The notes under the pieces: model-generated
Database searches by the model: none
What the model was told of the DNA's origin: nothing
Seen by the model: only the letters and a program-made list of their open reading frames with translations
Shown here: positions 20,778-29,593 of the stretch, piece by piece
Layout of the letters: every line of letters begins with the position of its first letter
How positions within the stretch are numbered: the first letter of the stretch is position 1
Assembly (NCBI RefSeq): GCF_937138205.1
Contig: NZ_CAKZOT010000049.1
Span: 1-43,165, forward strand
DNA from: an uncultured Rhodospira sp.
GTDB taxonomy: Bacteria > Pseudomonadota > Alphaproteobacteria > Rhodospirillales > Rhodospirillaceae
Length of the DNA stretch: 43,165 nucleotides
Direction: 5' to 3'
Program-made: the position numbers and the translations under genes

Positions 20778-20811
20778 CGGCCGGGTCCCAGACCCGGCCG
20801 CTTTTTTTTTA
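20778..20811 (+). terminator. intrinsic terminator, plus strand
   Basis: A perfect stem CGGCCGGGTC / GACCCGGCCG with loop CCA is followed by nine T residues (20802-20810). It sits about 325 bp beyond the asmA-like stop and overlaps the stop end of the convergent YgjP-like gene. The T-tract makes it functional on the plus strand only. Confidence 0.9.
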
Positions 20812-21570
20812 CCCCACCCGGTGCAGCGCCGTGCCGTGCTCGCGCAGCCAAGCGCGGGCCGGGCCGCGCAGGCCGGGCGCCAGCGTTTCCACATGGCGCC
20901 AGAACGCGGGGGAATGGTTCATCTCGCGCAGGTGGGCCACCTCGTGCGCGGTGACGTAGTCGACCACCCACCCCGGCGCCATCACCAGCCGCCAACAGAA
21001 CGCCAGTCCGCCCGACGGCGAACAACTGCCCCAGCGCGAGCGCGTGTCGCGCAGCGTGATGCGCCCCGGCGTCACCCCCAGGCGCTCGGCGTGGACGGCG
21101 ACGCGCGCGGCGATCTCCTCTCGCGCCCGTGCCCGCAGCCAGTCGCACACCCGGCGCGGCAAGTGCTCGGCGCGGCCGGACACACAGACCGCCCCGCCCT
21201 CGACCCAGACGCCACGCCGTGCGTCCGGGCAATGGCGGATGGTGTGGGGCGTGCCGAGGACCGACACCGTCGCCCCATCGGCCAGCGCCAACGGCGGCGG
21301 CAGGCGGTCCAGACGCTCGGCCACCCAGTCCGTCTTGCTGTCCAGGAACCGCCGTGCCGCCTTTTCATGGCGGCGGTGCGGAATGACCAGCACGACGCGG
21401 TCGGCGATCACGTCCACCTTCAGGGCGATGCGCCGCGCCCGGGGATTGACGCGCGTGACCACCGGCACCTCGCGCCCGGCCACCTTGACCGGCGGCGCCG
21501 GGGACTCGCCCGCCGCGACCGGCGGCGGCCCCGGGACCGCGCGCGAGCGGCCGCCAGCGCCGGGCCTCAC
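20809..21570 (-). CDS. YgjP/SprT-like (DUF45, M48-type) metalloprotease
   Basis: A 253-residue protein with the zinc-protease motif HEVAH at 209-213 followed by a further histidine (H219) in the YgjP arrangement, and the conserved RSRWGSC at 177-183. Members of this DUF45 group are predicted peptidases of unknown physiological substrate. No signal peptide or membrane helix is evident, so it is probably cytosolic. The N-terminal 25 residues are proline/alanine-rich and poorly conserved, so the true start may be internal. The GTG start overlaps the stop of the upstream YcgN-like gene as GTGA, suggesting translational coupling. Confidence 0.9.
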   Translation of the reverse strand: MRPGAGGRSRAVPGPPPVAAGESPAPPVKVAGREVPVVTRVNPRARRIALKVDVIADRVVLVIPHRRHEKAARRFLDSKTDWVAERLDRLPPPLALADGATVSVLGTPHTIRHCPDARRGVWVEGGAVCVSGRAEHLPRRVCDWLRARAREEIAARVAVHAERLGVTPGRITLRDTRSRWGSCSPSGGLAFCWRLVMAPGWVVDYVTAHEVAHLREMNHSPAFWRHVETLAPGLRGPARAWLREHGTALHRVG

Positions 21571-22100
21571 AAGTCCTCCCAGTCGATCACGTGGTCCTCC
21601 AGGTCATCCACGTCCTGCTCGCTGACGACCCGCCCGCGCACCGAGATCCCGGCGCGATGCACGCTTTCCGGATCGCCGCTGACCAGCGGATGCCACGCCC
21701 GCAACGGCTGGCCCTCGGCCAGCAGCCGATAGGCGCAGGTCGACGGCAGCCACTGCAGGCGCCGCACCATCGACGGCACCAGCTTGACGCAGTCGGGCAC
21801 GTGGTCCCACCGGTTGGCATAGTCCGAACAGCGGCAGGCGTGCAGGTCCAGCAGCGTGCACGCGACGTTGGTAAAGGCCAGCGCGCCTGTGTCCTCGTCC
21901 TGCAGCTTGTTGAGGCAGCACTTGCCGCAGCCGTCGCACAGGCTTTCCCACTCGGCGTCGGTCATCTGCCGCAGGGTCTTGCGCTGCCAGAACGGGCGCG
22001 CGTCGTCGGCGTCCGCCACCGCTGGCTCCTCGGGGGCGGCGTCATCGGCGCCCTGCCCGGCTCGGAGCAGGTCACGCAGGCGTCTGGCGGCGGCCTTCAT
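21567..22100 (-). CDS. YcgN-like (UPF0260) cysteine-cluster protein
   Basis: A 177-residue protein of the YkgJ/YcgN cysteine-cluster class. The cysteine pattern is C55, C58, C61, C62, then C81, C89, C91 and C104 (CDGCGKCC, then ACRCSDY), which suggests a zinc or iron-sulfur site. The first 35 residues are a variable alanine-rich extension. The biochemical role of this family is not established. It lies 6 bp after the upstream gene of unknown family and overlaps the downstream metalloprotease by 4 bp, so the three genes 22769 to 20809 are probably one operon. Confidence 0.92.
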   Translation of the reverse strand: MKAAARRLRDLLRAGQGADDAAPEEPAVADADDARPFWQRKTLRQMTDAEWESLCDGCGKCCLNKLQDEDTGALAFTNVACTLLDLHACRCSDYANRWDHVPDCVKLVPSMVRRLQWLPSTCAYRLLAEGQPLRAWHPLVSGDPESVHRAGISVRGRVVSEQDVDDLEDHVIDWEDL

Positions 22101-22106
22101 GAGACC

Positions 22107-22769
22107 TCACCGGACCCGATAGGCGAAATCGAGCATGGTCTTGATCCCTTGCGCCGACTCGCCCGGGTCGAGCCCGTGGTTGCGGAAGAACAGCGCCAGC
22201 CGGTGCAGGCCGGCCATGTCCCGGGGGCCGGTGGGCGGCATCTGTCCGCCCAGCTTTGCGACGATGGGATAGCTCATGGTGCGCCGGGTGCGATGCTGGT
22301 TGGCCCAGAACACCTTGTCGCTGGCCACCTTCTCGAACAGGCGGCCCCAGGCCTGGTTGACCTCGGAGCGCACCGCCTCCACCCGGATGAACACCGAGGA
22401 CTGCGGGCTACGCGCCCGGTTCAGCAGGTGGTCGACGTCGTAGCCGCTCAGGTCGACGCCATCGAGCTCCGTGTCGTAGGTGGCGGCCAGAAAGGCGGTG
22501 TAGGCGCCCCGATACGAGGCATAAGGCGCGCGCACCCACACGCTGGCGTTGGCGTCGGGCGGCCCCGGCCGCTTCACCACCGCCACGTTCTTGAGCGAGC
22601 GGCGGCCCAGACGGTCGACGGATGCGCCGGCCCCATGCGTGTCCAGGAACACCAGGCCGGGCAGCGCGTCCACCCGGTCCGCCAGCACCTGGATCAGGGG
22701 ATCCTTGACCCAGGCCCGGATCAGGGCGTCGTTGCGGCGGCGGATGATGACATGCGTGGGCACGGCCAT
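22107..22769 (-). CDS. unrecognised protein, paralogue of the product at 22990-23691
   Basis: I do not recognise this 220-residue family. It is clearly homologous to the next upstream gene: both share IIRRRN, NAS-WVR, YR-AY--FL---Y, VDHLLN, VF-RVEAV, VN-AWG--FE-V-S and AKLG-QMPP in the same order. It is rich in arginine and charged residues and has no signal peptide or membrane helix. The VDHLLN block recalls the DH of HNH nucleases, but the rest of that motif cannot be found, so no function is claimed. The start at 22769 follows GGAGA by 7 nt. It is GC-rich like the chromosome and heads an operon with the YcgN-like and YgjP-like genes. Confidence 0.8.
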   Translation of the reverse strand: MAVPTHVIIRRRNDALIRAWVKDPLIQVLADRVDALPGLVFLDTHGAGASVDRLGRRSLKNVAVVKRPGPPDANASVWVRAPYASYRGAYTAFLAATYDTELDGVDLSGYDVDHLLNRARSPQSSVFIRVEAVRSEVNQAWGRLFEKVASDKVFWANQHRTRRTMSYPIVAKLGGQMPPTGPRDMAGLHRLALFFRNHGLDPGESAQGIKTMLDFAYRVR

Positions 22770-22808
22770 GGGGTGGTCTCCGGGAACGACGGTACGTCGC
22801 TGCATCGC

Positions 22809-22837
22809 ATTCTAGCTTGCCCGACGCATCGGGACTA
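22809..22837 (-). promoter_or_regulatory. possible promoter with overlapping inverted repeat
   Basis: On the minus strand TAGAAT (22814-22809) resembles a -10 box about 40 bp before the start at 22769, but the -35 region (TAGTCC at 17 bp) is poor. The spacer contains the inverted repeat CCCGA/TCGGG (22820-22833), where a repressor could bind. Weak visual prediction. Confidence 0.25.
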
Positions 22838-22989
22838 CCGCCGAGTCGTTCCAGCGCAGTCGGCCATCGGCGCCGTGGCCTTCCACAGCCCGTACGTTGC
22901 GTTCAATACGCGCGTAACGCGCTCTTCGGCAGCCCGACAAACCAAAAGATGCGGCAGATGGGGGGCGAGGGTGTAGAAGGATGGTAAAA

Positions 22990-23691
22990 CTATTCTTGCC
23001 CCCCCTTCGTGAACTGGTAGTGATGCGAAAAATGTTTTTCAATATTTGCAACCTTGTTGGTCAACTCCAACTCGGAGATTCCCATACCCTTAAAAAATAT
23101 TTTGAGACGCTCCAATCCGTCTTTATCATACTTGTTGCGAGGGGGCATCTGATCACCAAGCTTCGCTGCGATGCTCCATGAAATTATTCTTTTAGATCTA
23201 GAATTTGAGACCGAAAAATGGTCTGAGCTTGACACGCGCTCAAAACCACCTCCCCATGCGCGATTAACTCTAGTTTTTACAGCTTCTACCCGAACAAAAA
23301 CACCCTCTGTTTCTGCCCGCCCTAAGTTGAGTAGATGGTCCACCTCTCTGCCTTCTGGGTCTTTTTTTTCAATTTTAATATTGTATGCTTGCTCCAAAAA
23401 TTTTCGGTAAGCCGCTCTATATTCCGTATAGTGGCACCCCTTTTTTCCGCATCGGACCCAAATGCTTGCGTTATAGTCTGGGTTTCCTTCACTTTTTAGC
23501 ATGAACGCATTGTTTAAATCGATGTTTCCTAGTGCCATTATCTTTGGCTTTGAGTTGTGATTGTACAGGGATACGAGGAGCGGAAGTTCAGTCACATCCA
23601 CCGCCGATACGATCATATTCGAGTTCTGCACCCATTGGCTGATAATGGCGCGGTTGCGCCTAATGACTAAATCCTCAACTTCCTTCGCCAT
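22990..23691 (-). CDS. AT-rich paralogue of the unrecognised protein at 22107-22769
   Basis: A 233-residue protein of unknown family sharing ordered conserved blocks with its downstream neighbour (VIRRRN, NASIWVR, YRAAYRKFLEQAY, EVDHLLN, VFVRVEAV, AKLGDQMPP). It differs in a lysine/asparagine-rich composition, an extra cysteine pair in RCGKKGC, and far more A and T than any neighbour, including AAA, AAT and TTT codons rare elsewhere here. This points to recent acquisition from a low-GC source beside a resident homologue. AGGGGAG lies 8 nt before the ATG at 23691; the frame extends to 23751 without a better start. A role as host-specificity or defence gene is only a guess from this pattern. 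Confidence 0.8.
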   Translation of the reverse strand: MAKEVEDLVIRRNRAIISQWVQNSNMIVSAVDVTELPLLVSLYNHNSKPKIMALGNIDLNNAFMLKSEGNPDYNASIWVRCGKKGCHYTEYRAAYRKFLEQAYNIKIEKKDPEGREVDHLLNLGRAETEGVFVRVEAVKTRVNRAWGGGFERVSSSDHFSVSNSRSKRIISWSIAAKLGDQMPPRNKYDKDGLERLKIFFKGMGISELELTNKVANIEKHFSHHYQFTKGGQE

Positions 23692-23811
23692 ACGTTGAAC
23701 TCCCCTATGGCTAGACAAGATAATTGCCGACTCAAGGTTATCGGTACCCATATCTCCTACTATAGCGCACCGGCGATGCTCTCGACACTAAGGATTTGCT
23801 GCACACCACTT

Positions 23812-25209
23812 TCATCCCGCGATCAGGTGAATGAACGATCCCGCCACGCGTCCGGCGCGGCGGCCCACCCGCCCCAGGTCGTCCCCGCGTGCGGTGCGGA
23901 CGCCGAACAGGGCCTCGCCCGGCCCCTCGTCCAGCACGGTGGCGTAGTGGAACTCGTGGCCCCGAAACGCCTGACCGGCCGGGCCGAACGCGGTGGGGCC
24001 GAGCGCCGTGGCGTGGCGGTACCCCAGGTGCAGGCGTCGCTGGGCGAAGCTGGTCTCCACCGGCAGCAGGCCCGCCATGGCGTGGCGATGGCCGTCGGCG
24101 TCGGTCAGGCCGTGGCCGAGGACCATATAGCCGCCGCACTCGCCGAACACGGCGGCGCCGCGCGCCGCCGCCGCGCGCAGCCCGTCGAGAAAGCGGCCGG
24201 CCCCGGCCAGACGGCCGGCGTGCAGTTCCGGGTAGCCGCCGGGCAGCACCACGGCGTCGGCGTCGGCCGCCGGGGCTTCGTCGGCCAGGGGGGAGAACGG
24301 CACCACCGCCGCGCCGGCAGCGCGCCATCCGTCCAGAGTCGCCGGGTAGCTGAACGCAAACGCCTCGTCGCGCGCCACGGCGATGCGCTGCCCCGGCGGC
24401 GGCAGCGGCACCGGCGGCGTGTTGGGCGGCGGCGGGACCCGGCCCGGCCGCGCCAGCGCCAAGAGCGCGTCCAGGTCGATGTGTCGCGCCGCCAACGCCG
24501 CCGCGCCGTCGAGAAAGGCGGCCAAATCCGGGTGCTCGCCCGCCTGCACCAGCCCCAGGTGGCGCGACGGCAGCGTCAGCGCCTCATCGCGCGGCAGGGC
24601 GCCCAGCACCGCCACCCCCGGCGCCAGCGCCTTCGTCGCCGCGCGCAGAGTCTCCGCATGGGCCGGCCCGCCGATGCGGGTGAAGATCACGCCGGCCACA
24701 TCGACGTCCGCCCGCGCGCCCACGAACCCGCGCACCAGCGCCCCGGCCGACGCCGCCATGCCGCGCGCGTCCACCACCAGCACCACCGGCCAGCCCAGGC
24801 GGGCGGCCAGCGCCGCCGTCGAGCCGTCGGTCACGGGATCGTGCCCCGGCTGGCCCGGCGCAACGGCGCCGTCCAGCAGGCCCATGACGCCCTCGCACAG
24901 GATCACGTCGGCGTTGCGCGACAACCCGGCGGCCAACGCCTCCAGCAGGGGCGGCGCCATGGCCCAGCCATCGAGGTTGACGCAGGCGCCGCCCCTGTTG
25001 GAGGCCCTGGCGGCGGCGGCGTGAAAGGCGGGGTCGATGTAGTCCGGGCCGACCTTGGCCGTGGCCACGCGCAGCCCGCGCCGGACCAGGGCTCGGACCA
25101 GCGCCAGGGTCATCGTGGTCTTGCCGGAACCACTGGCCGGCGCCGCCAGGATCAGGCCCGGCGTCGGGGCCACCGGCCGTGGAGAGACTTCGGGCCGAGG
25201 GTCGGGCAT
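23812..25209 (-). CDS. cobB: cobyrinate / hydrogenobyrinate a,c-diamide synthase
   Basis: Glutamine-dependent amidotransferase that amidates the a and c side chains of the corrin ring, the step immediately before cobalt insertion by CobNST in the aerobic route. The N-terminal ATP-binding domain has APASGSGKTT (23-32) and KVGPDYIDP. The C-terminal class-I amidotransferase domain carries the nucleophile region GECGGYMVLG near residue 355 and the typical GYRHA and GHEFHY segments. The 465-residue length is normal. It lies 10 bp after the receiver-domain gene. Given CobS in the same window, hydrogenobyrinic acid is the likelier substrate (inference). Confidence 0.95.
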   Translation of the reverse strand: MPDPRPEVSPRPVAPTPGLILAAPASGSGKTTMTLALVRALVRRGLRVATAKVGPDYIDPAFHAAAARASNRGGACVNLDGWAMAPPLLEALAAGLSRNADVILCEGVMGLLDGAVAPGQPGHDPVTDGSTAALAARLGWPVVLVVDARGMAASAGALVRGFVGARADVDVAGVIFTRIGGPAHAETLRAATKALAPGVAVLGALPRDEALTLPSRHLGLVQAGEHPDLAAFLDGAAALAARHIDLDALLALARPGRVPPPPNTPPVPLPPPGQRIAVARDEAFAFSYPATLDGWRAAGAAVVPFSPLADEAPAADADAVVLPGGYPELHAGRLAGAGRFLDGLRAAAARGAAVFGECGGYMVLGHGLTDADGHRHAMAGLLPVETSFAQRRLHLGYRHATALGPTAFGPAGQAFRGHEFHYATVLDEGPGEALFGVRTARGDDLGRVGRRAGRVAGSFIHLIAG

Positions 25210-25219
25210 GGCGCGGCCG

Positions 25220-26320
25220 CTATCGCCGCCGCTGCGGCGGCTTGTGCCCGGGCCGCAGGCGATGGTCGCCGCCGTGGCGGGTGATGGCGTCGCGCAGGGT
25301 GTCCATCAGGGCGCGCCCCACCGCGCCGCCGTCCCCCTTGACCTGGTCGCGCACCACCGCGCGGATGGTGTCGATGTGCGCTCGCACGATCGCCACGGTC
25401 GCATCGTCGTCAGAGCACCCGGGCGCCGTGGCCTCGAACAGCGACAGGGCCAGGGTTGTCACCAGGGGGTACCCGAACAGGCCACCCTGCCCGCGCAGTT
25501 CGTGCGCCAGGCCGTTGATCTCGCGGAACAGCCGCCGGCGCGCCTCCGGCTTGGCCTCGGCCGTCTCGATCATGCGGCCCAGGCGCACCAGGTAGTCCCG
25601 CGCCCACACATGGAAATCGAGCGCGACCCGGTCCAACTCCTTCTCGGCCTTCTCCAGCACCGCGACCGGCAGTTCGAACACCACCTGACTGCCCCGGCCC
25701 AGCTTTTCCTTCAGCGTGTTGGGCAGATAAAAAATCCAGACATCGGCCTCGCCCGGGTGGTCGTCGATCCGCTCGGCCGAGTAGACGGACTTGACCGGGC
25801 GCTTCGGATCGCGCCGCTCGCCCGGTTTGCGGGGCGCGCCCAGGACCTGCCGGCGGCGGTCCGGCCCGAAGTAGTCCCGGGTGAGGATATACGGGCGCGG
25901 GTGTTCGATCAGCTCGCGCAGGTGCTCGTAAACCGAGGTGATCGAGAACGGCTTGGCCAGGAACTCGTTCACGCCGAGTTGGCGGCTGGCCTCGACGTAC
26001 TCCTCGTCGGCGGCGCCGGACAGCATGACGAAGGGCATGAAGCGGTTGGGGCTGTCCTTGTTGGTGCGCACCCACTGCAGCAGCAACAGGCCATTGATGG
26101 GCGACATCAACAGGTCGGAGATGATCAAGTCGACGCCCGTGGTGCCGACGGTCTCGGGACGGCGCTTGACCTGCCGCAGGAAGCGGATGGCCTCCTCGCC
26201 GTTTTGCGCCTTGTGAATCCGCTCGAACCCCAGATGGTGCAGCACCCGCGCGAGCAGGTTCAGCATGAAGGCGTTGTCCTCGACCAGCAGCAGGGTCAGG
26301 TTCTCCAGGCCGCTTTTCAT
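25220..26320 (-). CDS. receiver-domain protein with C-terminal HPt-like domain
   Basis: A 366-residue signalling protein. Residues about 8-140 form a CheY-type receiver with acidic pair E14/D15, phospho-accepting D69 (ISDLLMSP), S101 and K123 (AKPF). A basic linker (about 141-190, with FGPDRRR) follows. The C-terminal half contains HELRGQGGLFGYPLV with H273 in a helical setting that resembles a histidine phosphotransfer site. There is no DNA-binding or output enzyme domain, so it may relay phosphate within a phosphorelay (inference). The ATG at 26320 is chosen over the GTG at 26344 because it avoids overlapping the upstream stop and has AGAGGAG just before it. Confidence 0.85.
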   Translation of the reverse strand: MKSGLENLTLLLVEDNAFMLNLLARVLHHLGFERIHKAQNGEEAIRFLRQVKRRPETVGTTGVDLIISDLLMSPINGLLLLQWVRTNKDSPNRFMPFVMLSGAADEEYVEASRQLGVNEFLAKPFSITSVYEHLRELIEHPRPYILTRDYFGPDRRRQVLGAPRKPGERRDPKRPVKSVYSAERIDDHPGEADVWIFYLPNTLKEKLGRGSQVVFELPVAVLEKAEKELDRVALDFHVWARDYLVRLGRMIETAEAKPEARRRLFREINGLAHELRGQGGLFGYPLVTTLALSLFEATAPGCSDDDATVAIVRAHIDTIRAVVRDQVKGDGGAVGRALMDTLRDAITRHGGDHRLRPGHKPPQRRR

Positions 26321-26330
26321 CGCACTCCTC

Positions 26331-27104
26331 TTACCGTCCGCCACTGACCGTCAGCGTCGTCCCGGTCACATAGGACGCCGCCGGAGACAGCAGCCAGGTC
26401 ACGGCCTCGGCCACCTCCTCGGCCGTGCCCGCCCGGCCCATGGGCACCAGCGGTCCCAGGCGGGCCACCCGGTCCGGCGCCCCGGCGGCAGCGTGCAGGC
26501 CGGTGTCGATCAGGCCGGGGGCGACGCCGTTGACGCGGATGCCCTGGCCGGCGACCTCGCGCGCGAGGCCCACGGTCAGGGAGTCGATGGCCCCCTTGGT
26601 GGCCGCGTAATGCACCCACTCGCCGGCCCCGCCCAGGCGGGCCGCGGCCGAGGACATGTTGACGATGGTTCCGCCGTGCCCGCCGCGTGCGGTCGACAGG
26701 TGACGCACCGCTTCGCGCGCGCAGAGGATGGCCCCGGTCACGTTGACGGCGATCACCCGCTCCAGATCGGCGCCCGGCAGGTCGGCCAGCGGGCACAGCG
26801 GCCCGGTGATGCCGGCGTTGTTGACGAGCCCGCCCAGCGGTCCAAGCCGGGCGATCACGGTGTCGAACAGGGTCACCACCTCCGCCTCGTCGGCCACGTC
26901 GGCGTGGATGGCGAGCGCGTGGCCGCCACCCTCGACGAGGCCCTTGGCCACCGTCTCGGCGCCGGCGGCGTCGGCATCGTAGGCGAGGGCCACGGCCCAG
27001 CCGTCGCGCGCGGCGCGCCGGGCCACGGCGGCGCCGATGCCCCGGCTGCCGCCGGTGACGATGAGGGCACCCGGATGCGGTCCGGTCGAGGTGCTGGCAG
27101 CCAT
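26331..27104 (-). CDS. short-chain dehydrogenase/reductase, FabG-like
   Basis: A classical SDR of 257 residues using NAD(P)H. It has the cofactor motif TGGSRGIG (17-24), NNAG, the catalytic Ser in NMSSAA, and YAATK with the active Tyr and Lys, plus the typical C-terminal VTGTTLTVSGG. The substrate cannot be told from sequence; the closest resemblance is to FabG and sugar-type reductases. AAGGGA lies 9 nt before the ATG at 27104; the frame continues to 27146 without family character. It is 10 bp before the receiver-domain gene and about 100 bp after the ABC permease gene on the same strand. Confidence 0.9.
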   Translation of the reverse strand: MAASTSTGPHPGALIVTGGSRGIGAAVARRAARDGWAVALAYDADAAGAETVAKGLVEGGGHALAIHADVADEAEVVTLFDTVIARLGPLGGLVNNAGITGPLCPLADLPGADLERVIAVNVTGAILCAREAVRHLSTARGGHGGTIVNMSSAAARLGGAGEWVHYAATKGAIDSLTVGLAREVAGQGIRVNGVAPGLIDTGLHAAAGAPDRVARLGPLVPMGRAGTAEEVAEAVTWLLSPAASYVTGTTLTVSGGR

Positions 27105-27206
27105 GCGGCGCGGTCCCTTCGCGGCGGGAGGATGGCCCCCCACCATCGCGGAAACAGTCCGGCTTGAAAAGGCGCGCGTGCGTGCGGCCGGTCGGCAACG
27201 GGGGTG

Positions 27207-28061
27207 TTAGCCCGGCGTCACGCCCCGCAGGCGCTCGCCCCGGCGGCGCAGCAGCTCCAGCGTCACCAGCAGCAGCACCGACACACAGATCAGCAGCGTC
27301 GCCACCGCCAGGATGGTGGGGCTGATCTGCTCGCGGATGCCGGCCCACATCTGGCGCGGGATGGTGCGTTCCTCGAACCCGGCCAGGAACAGCACCACCA
27401 CCACCTCGTCAAAGCTGGTGATGAAGGCGAACAGCCCGCCCGAGATCATGCCGGGCAGGATCAGCGGCATGGTGACGTTGAAGAAGGTGAAGGTCGGCGT
27501 CGCCCCCAGGCTGCTTGAGGCGCGGATCAGGTTGGTGTCGAAGCCGGACAGGGTGGCGGTCACGGTGATGACGACGAAGGGCGTGCCCAAGGCGGTGTGC
27601 GCCAGGATGATGCCGGGCAGGGTCTGGGCCAGGCCGATGTCGGAATAAAAGAAGTACATGCCGGCCGCCGTGATGATCAGCGGCACGATCATGGGCGAGA
27701 TCAGCAGGCTCATGAACAGGGTGCGGGCCGGCATGTGCGCGCGGCTGAGGCCCAGCGCCGCCAGCGTCCCCAGGCTGGTGGCCAGGATGGTGGCGCTAAT
27801 CGCGACGATGAAGCTGTTCTTGATCGAATGCAGCCACTGTTCATTTTCGATGATGTCGCGGTACCAGCGCAGGGAATACGCCTCGGGGTTCAGGTTCAAC
27901 ATCCCCTGGGTGAAGGTGAAATAGGGTTCGGCGTTGAACGACAGCGGCACGATCACCAGCAGCGGCATGATCAAAAAGAACAGGATCAGGCCGCAGATCA
28001 CCCGGAAGGCATAGAACCAGACCCGTTCCAGCGGACTGGCATAGGGCGGCAGCGTGGACAT
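27207..28061 (-). CDS. ABC transporter permease, PotC-like
   Basis: Inner-membrane subunit of a binding-protein-dependent importer of the spermidine/putrescine (PotC) type. The 284 residues contain about six transmembrane helices and the EAA-type loop RASSSLGATPTFTFFNVTMP that docks on the ATPase. It is the last of four co-directional transporter genes, 25 bp after the PotB-like gene. The substrate may be a polyamine or another small cation or organic compound; sequence alone does not decide. It is followed by the SDR gene after about 100 bp. Confidence 0.93.
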   Translation of the reverse strand: MSTLPPYASPLERVWFYAFRVICGLILFFLIMPLLVIVPLSFNAEPYFTFTQGMLNLNPEAYSLRWYRDIIENEQWLHSIKNSFIVAISATILATSLGTLAALGLSRAHMPARTLFMSLLISPMIVPLIITAAGMYFFYSDIGLAQTLPGIILAHTALGTPFVVITVTATLSGFDTNLIRASSSLGATPTFTFFNVTMPLILPGMISGGLFAFITSFDEVVVVLFLAGFEERTIPRQMWAGIREQISPTILAVATLLICVSVLLLVTLELLRRRGERLRGVTPG

Positions 28062-28086
28062 GGCGGGTCTCCTGGCCTATCCGAAC

Positions 28087-29361
28087 CTATCCGAACTTCA
28101 TCTTGTCGACGCCGATCAACCGGTTGTACAGCCAGTACAGGATCAGCACGCCGATCAGCAGCAGCGAGCCCAGGGCGGCCGCGAGCCCCCAGTTGAGCGA
28201 CTTCTGCATGTGATAGGCGATGAAGTTGGAGATGAGCTGGCCGGTGCGCCCGCCGACCAAGGCCGGGGTGATGTAGTAGCCGATCGACAGGATGAACACG
28301 AGGATCGACCCGGCACCCACCCCGGGCAGCGTCTGCGGCACATAGACCTCGCGGAAGGCCCGGAAGGGCGTCGCCCCCAGGGACCGCGCCGCGCGCATGT
28401 GGCTGGGCGAGATGGTCCGCATGACGGAGTAGATCGGCAGCACCATGAACGGCAGCAATATGTGCGTCATGGCGATGATGGTGCCGAACTGGTTGTAGAT
28501 CATCTGCACCCGGTTCTCGTCGCCGATCAATCCGATCCACACCAGCACGTCGTTGATCACGCCCTCGGTCTGCAACAGCACGATCCATGACGTCGTGCGC
28601 ACCAGCAGCGAGGTCCAGAACGGCAGCAGCACCAGGATCATCAGGATGTTGGACTGGCGCATGGGCAGCGTGGCCAGCAGGTGGGCCACCGGGAACCCGA
28701 GCAGCAGGCACAACGCCGTCACCAGCCCGCTGATCCACAGCGTGCGGCCGAACATCATGACGTAGATCTGTTCGCGCTCGGGCTGCTCGATGATGTTGCC
28801 CTGCCAGTCATAGCGCAGGTCGAGCGCGGCCAGGAAAAACGAGAGGGTATAGCGCGGCGACGCCTGCTGGATGATGCCCCACGTCTGCGGCTCGCCCCAG
28901 CGCTCGTCGATGGCGATGAAGGTTTCCTTCCACGGCGGCTCGCCGCGCCGGGCGACATTGCGGGCCGTCTGGGTGATCAGGCTGCGCAGGCCGCCCTGCT
29001 CGTAGTTCAGGCGCGTGCCGACCTTGGCGATCTCGCGCACCTTGTATTGCTGGATCATTTCCTCGGCGAGCACGGCGAACACCGCCTCGTCGGGCACGCT
29101 TTCGCCGTCCCAGGTCTCGTTGAGCAGCGCGACGGTGCGCGGGATCTGCTCCTGCAGCACCGGGTTGTCCACGGCCCGGAACAGCATCATGCCGATGGGG
29201 CCGACAAAGGTGACCATGATGAAGGCGAACAGCGGCATGACCAGGGCCAGCGCGATCAGCTTCTGGCGCCGGGTGACGCGGCGCAGCGTCACCTTCAGCG
29301 GCACGCCGTCGTTGGTGCGCAGGATGTCGTCGTCGGAGGCGGCGGTGGGCGTGTCGGTCAT
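28087..29361 (-). CDS. ABC transporter permease, PotB-like, with large N-terminal insertion
   Basis: A 424-residue permease partner of the PotC-like subunit, with the EAA loop MRAARSLGATPFRAFREVY. It is over 100 residues longer than E. coli PotB because a hydrophilic segment of roughly 130 residues lies between the first and second membrane helices (about residues 65-195), probably in the periplasm. Similar inserts occur in some alphaproteobacterial PotB-like permeases (from memory). The insert may contact the binding protein. A palindromic repeat at 29492-29593 lies in the gap between it and the upstream binding-protein gene. Confidence 0.93.
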   Translation of the reverse strand: MTDTPTAASDDDILRTNDGVPLKVTLRRVTRRQKLIALALVMPLFAFIMVTFVGPIGMMLFRAVDNPVLQEQIPRTVALLNETWDGESVPDEAVFAVLAEEMIQQYKVREIAKVGTRLNYEQGGLRSLITQTARNVARRGEPPWKETFIAIDERWGEPQTWGIIQQASPRYTLSFFLAALDLRYDWQGNIIEQPEREQIYVMMFGRTLWISGLVTALCLLLGFPVAHLLATLPMRQSNILMILVLLPFWTSLLVRTTSWIVLLQTEGVINDVLVWIGLIGDENRVQMIYNQFGTIIAMTHILLPFMVLPIYSVMRTISPSHMRAARSLGATPFRAFREVYVPQTLPGVGAGSILVFILSIGYYITPALVGGRTGQLISNFIAYHMQKSLNWGLAAALGSLLLIGVLILYWLYNRLIGVDKMKFG

Positions 29362-29491
29362 GGTCGGACCCCTGTCGGGTCGTGGGAAAGCGGGCGTCGG
29401 TGTCAGGTGCCATGCCGCCGACGGTCCCGGACCTCCTCCGTGTCAACTCGTAGCCATCAGCGTTGGCGAAAGCCGACCGGAAAAACGAACT

Positions 29492-29593
29492 GTCATTGCG
29501 AACCCTCGTCGAAAGACGAGGGTGAAGCAATCCAGAGCGTAAAGTGCAAATAGCCGCTCTGGATTGCTTCGTCGCTGCGCTCCTCGCAATGAC
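29492..29593. repeat. CATTGCGA/GAAGCAATCC palindromic repeat, copy 1
   Basis: The 102-bp element opens with GTCATTGCGA and closes with TCGCAATGAC. Inside are a perfect hairpin CCCTCGTC-GAAA-GACGAGGG and a 16-bp inverted repeat GAAGCAATCCAGAGCG. It belongs to a widespread bacterial palindrome family that is often mistranslated as 'VIARSEATKQS'. It lies in the 350-bp gap (29362-29711) between two genes of one transporter operon and could form a strong mRNA structure there. The rest of the gap shows nothing I can identify. Confidence 0.9.

Noticed and set aside
20453-20811. tmRNA, RNase P RNA or SRP RNA in the intergenic region
   Set aside because: None of the conserved core sequences known for these RNAs was seen.
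22107-23691. HNH nuclease assignment for the paralogue pair
   Set aside because: Only a D-H pair in VDHLLN is shared; the conserved asparagine and second histidine cannot be placed and no zinc cysteines are common to both.
29492-29593. Protein-coding frame reading VIARSAATKQS
   Set aside because: This is the well-known spurious translation of the CATTGCGA palindromic repeat.
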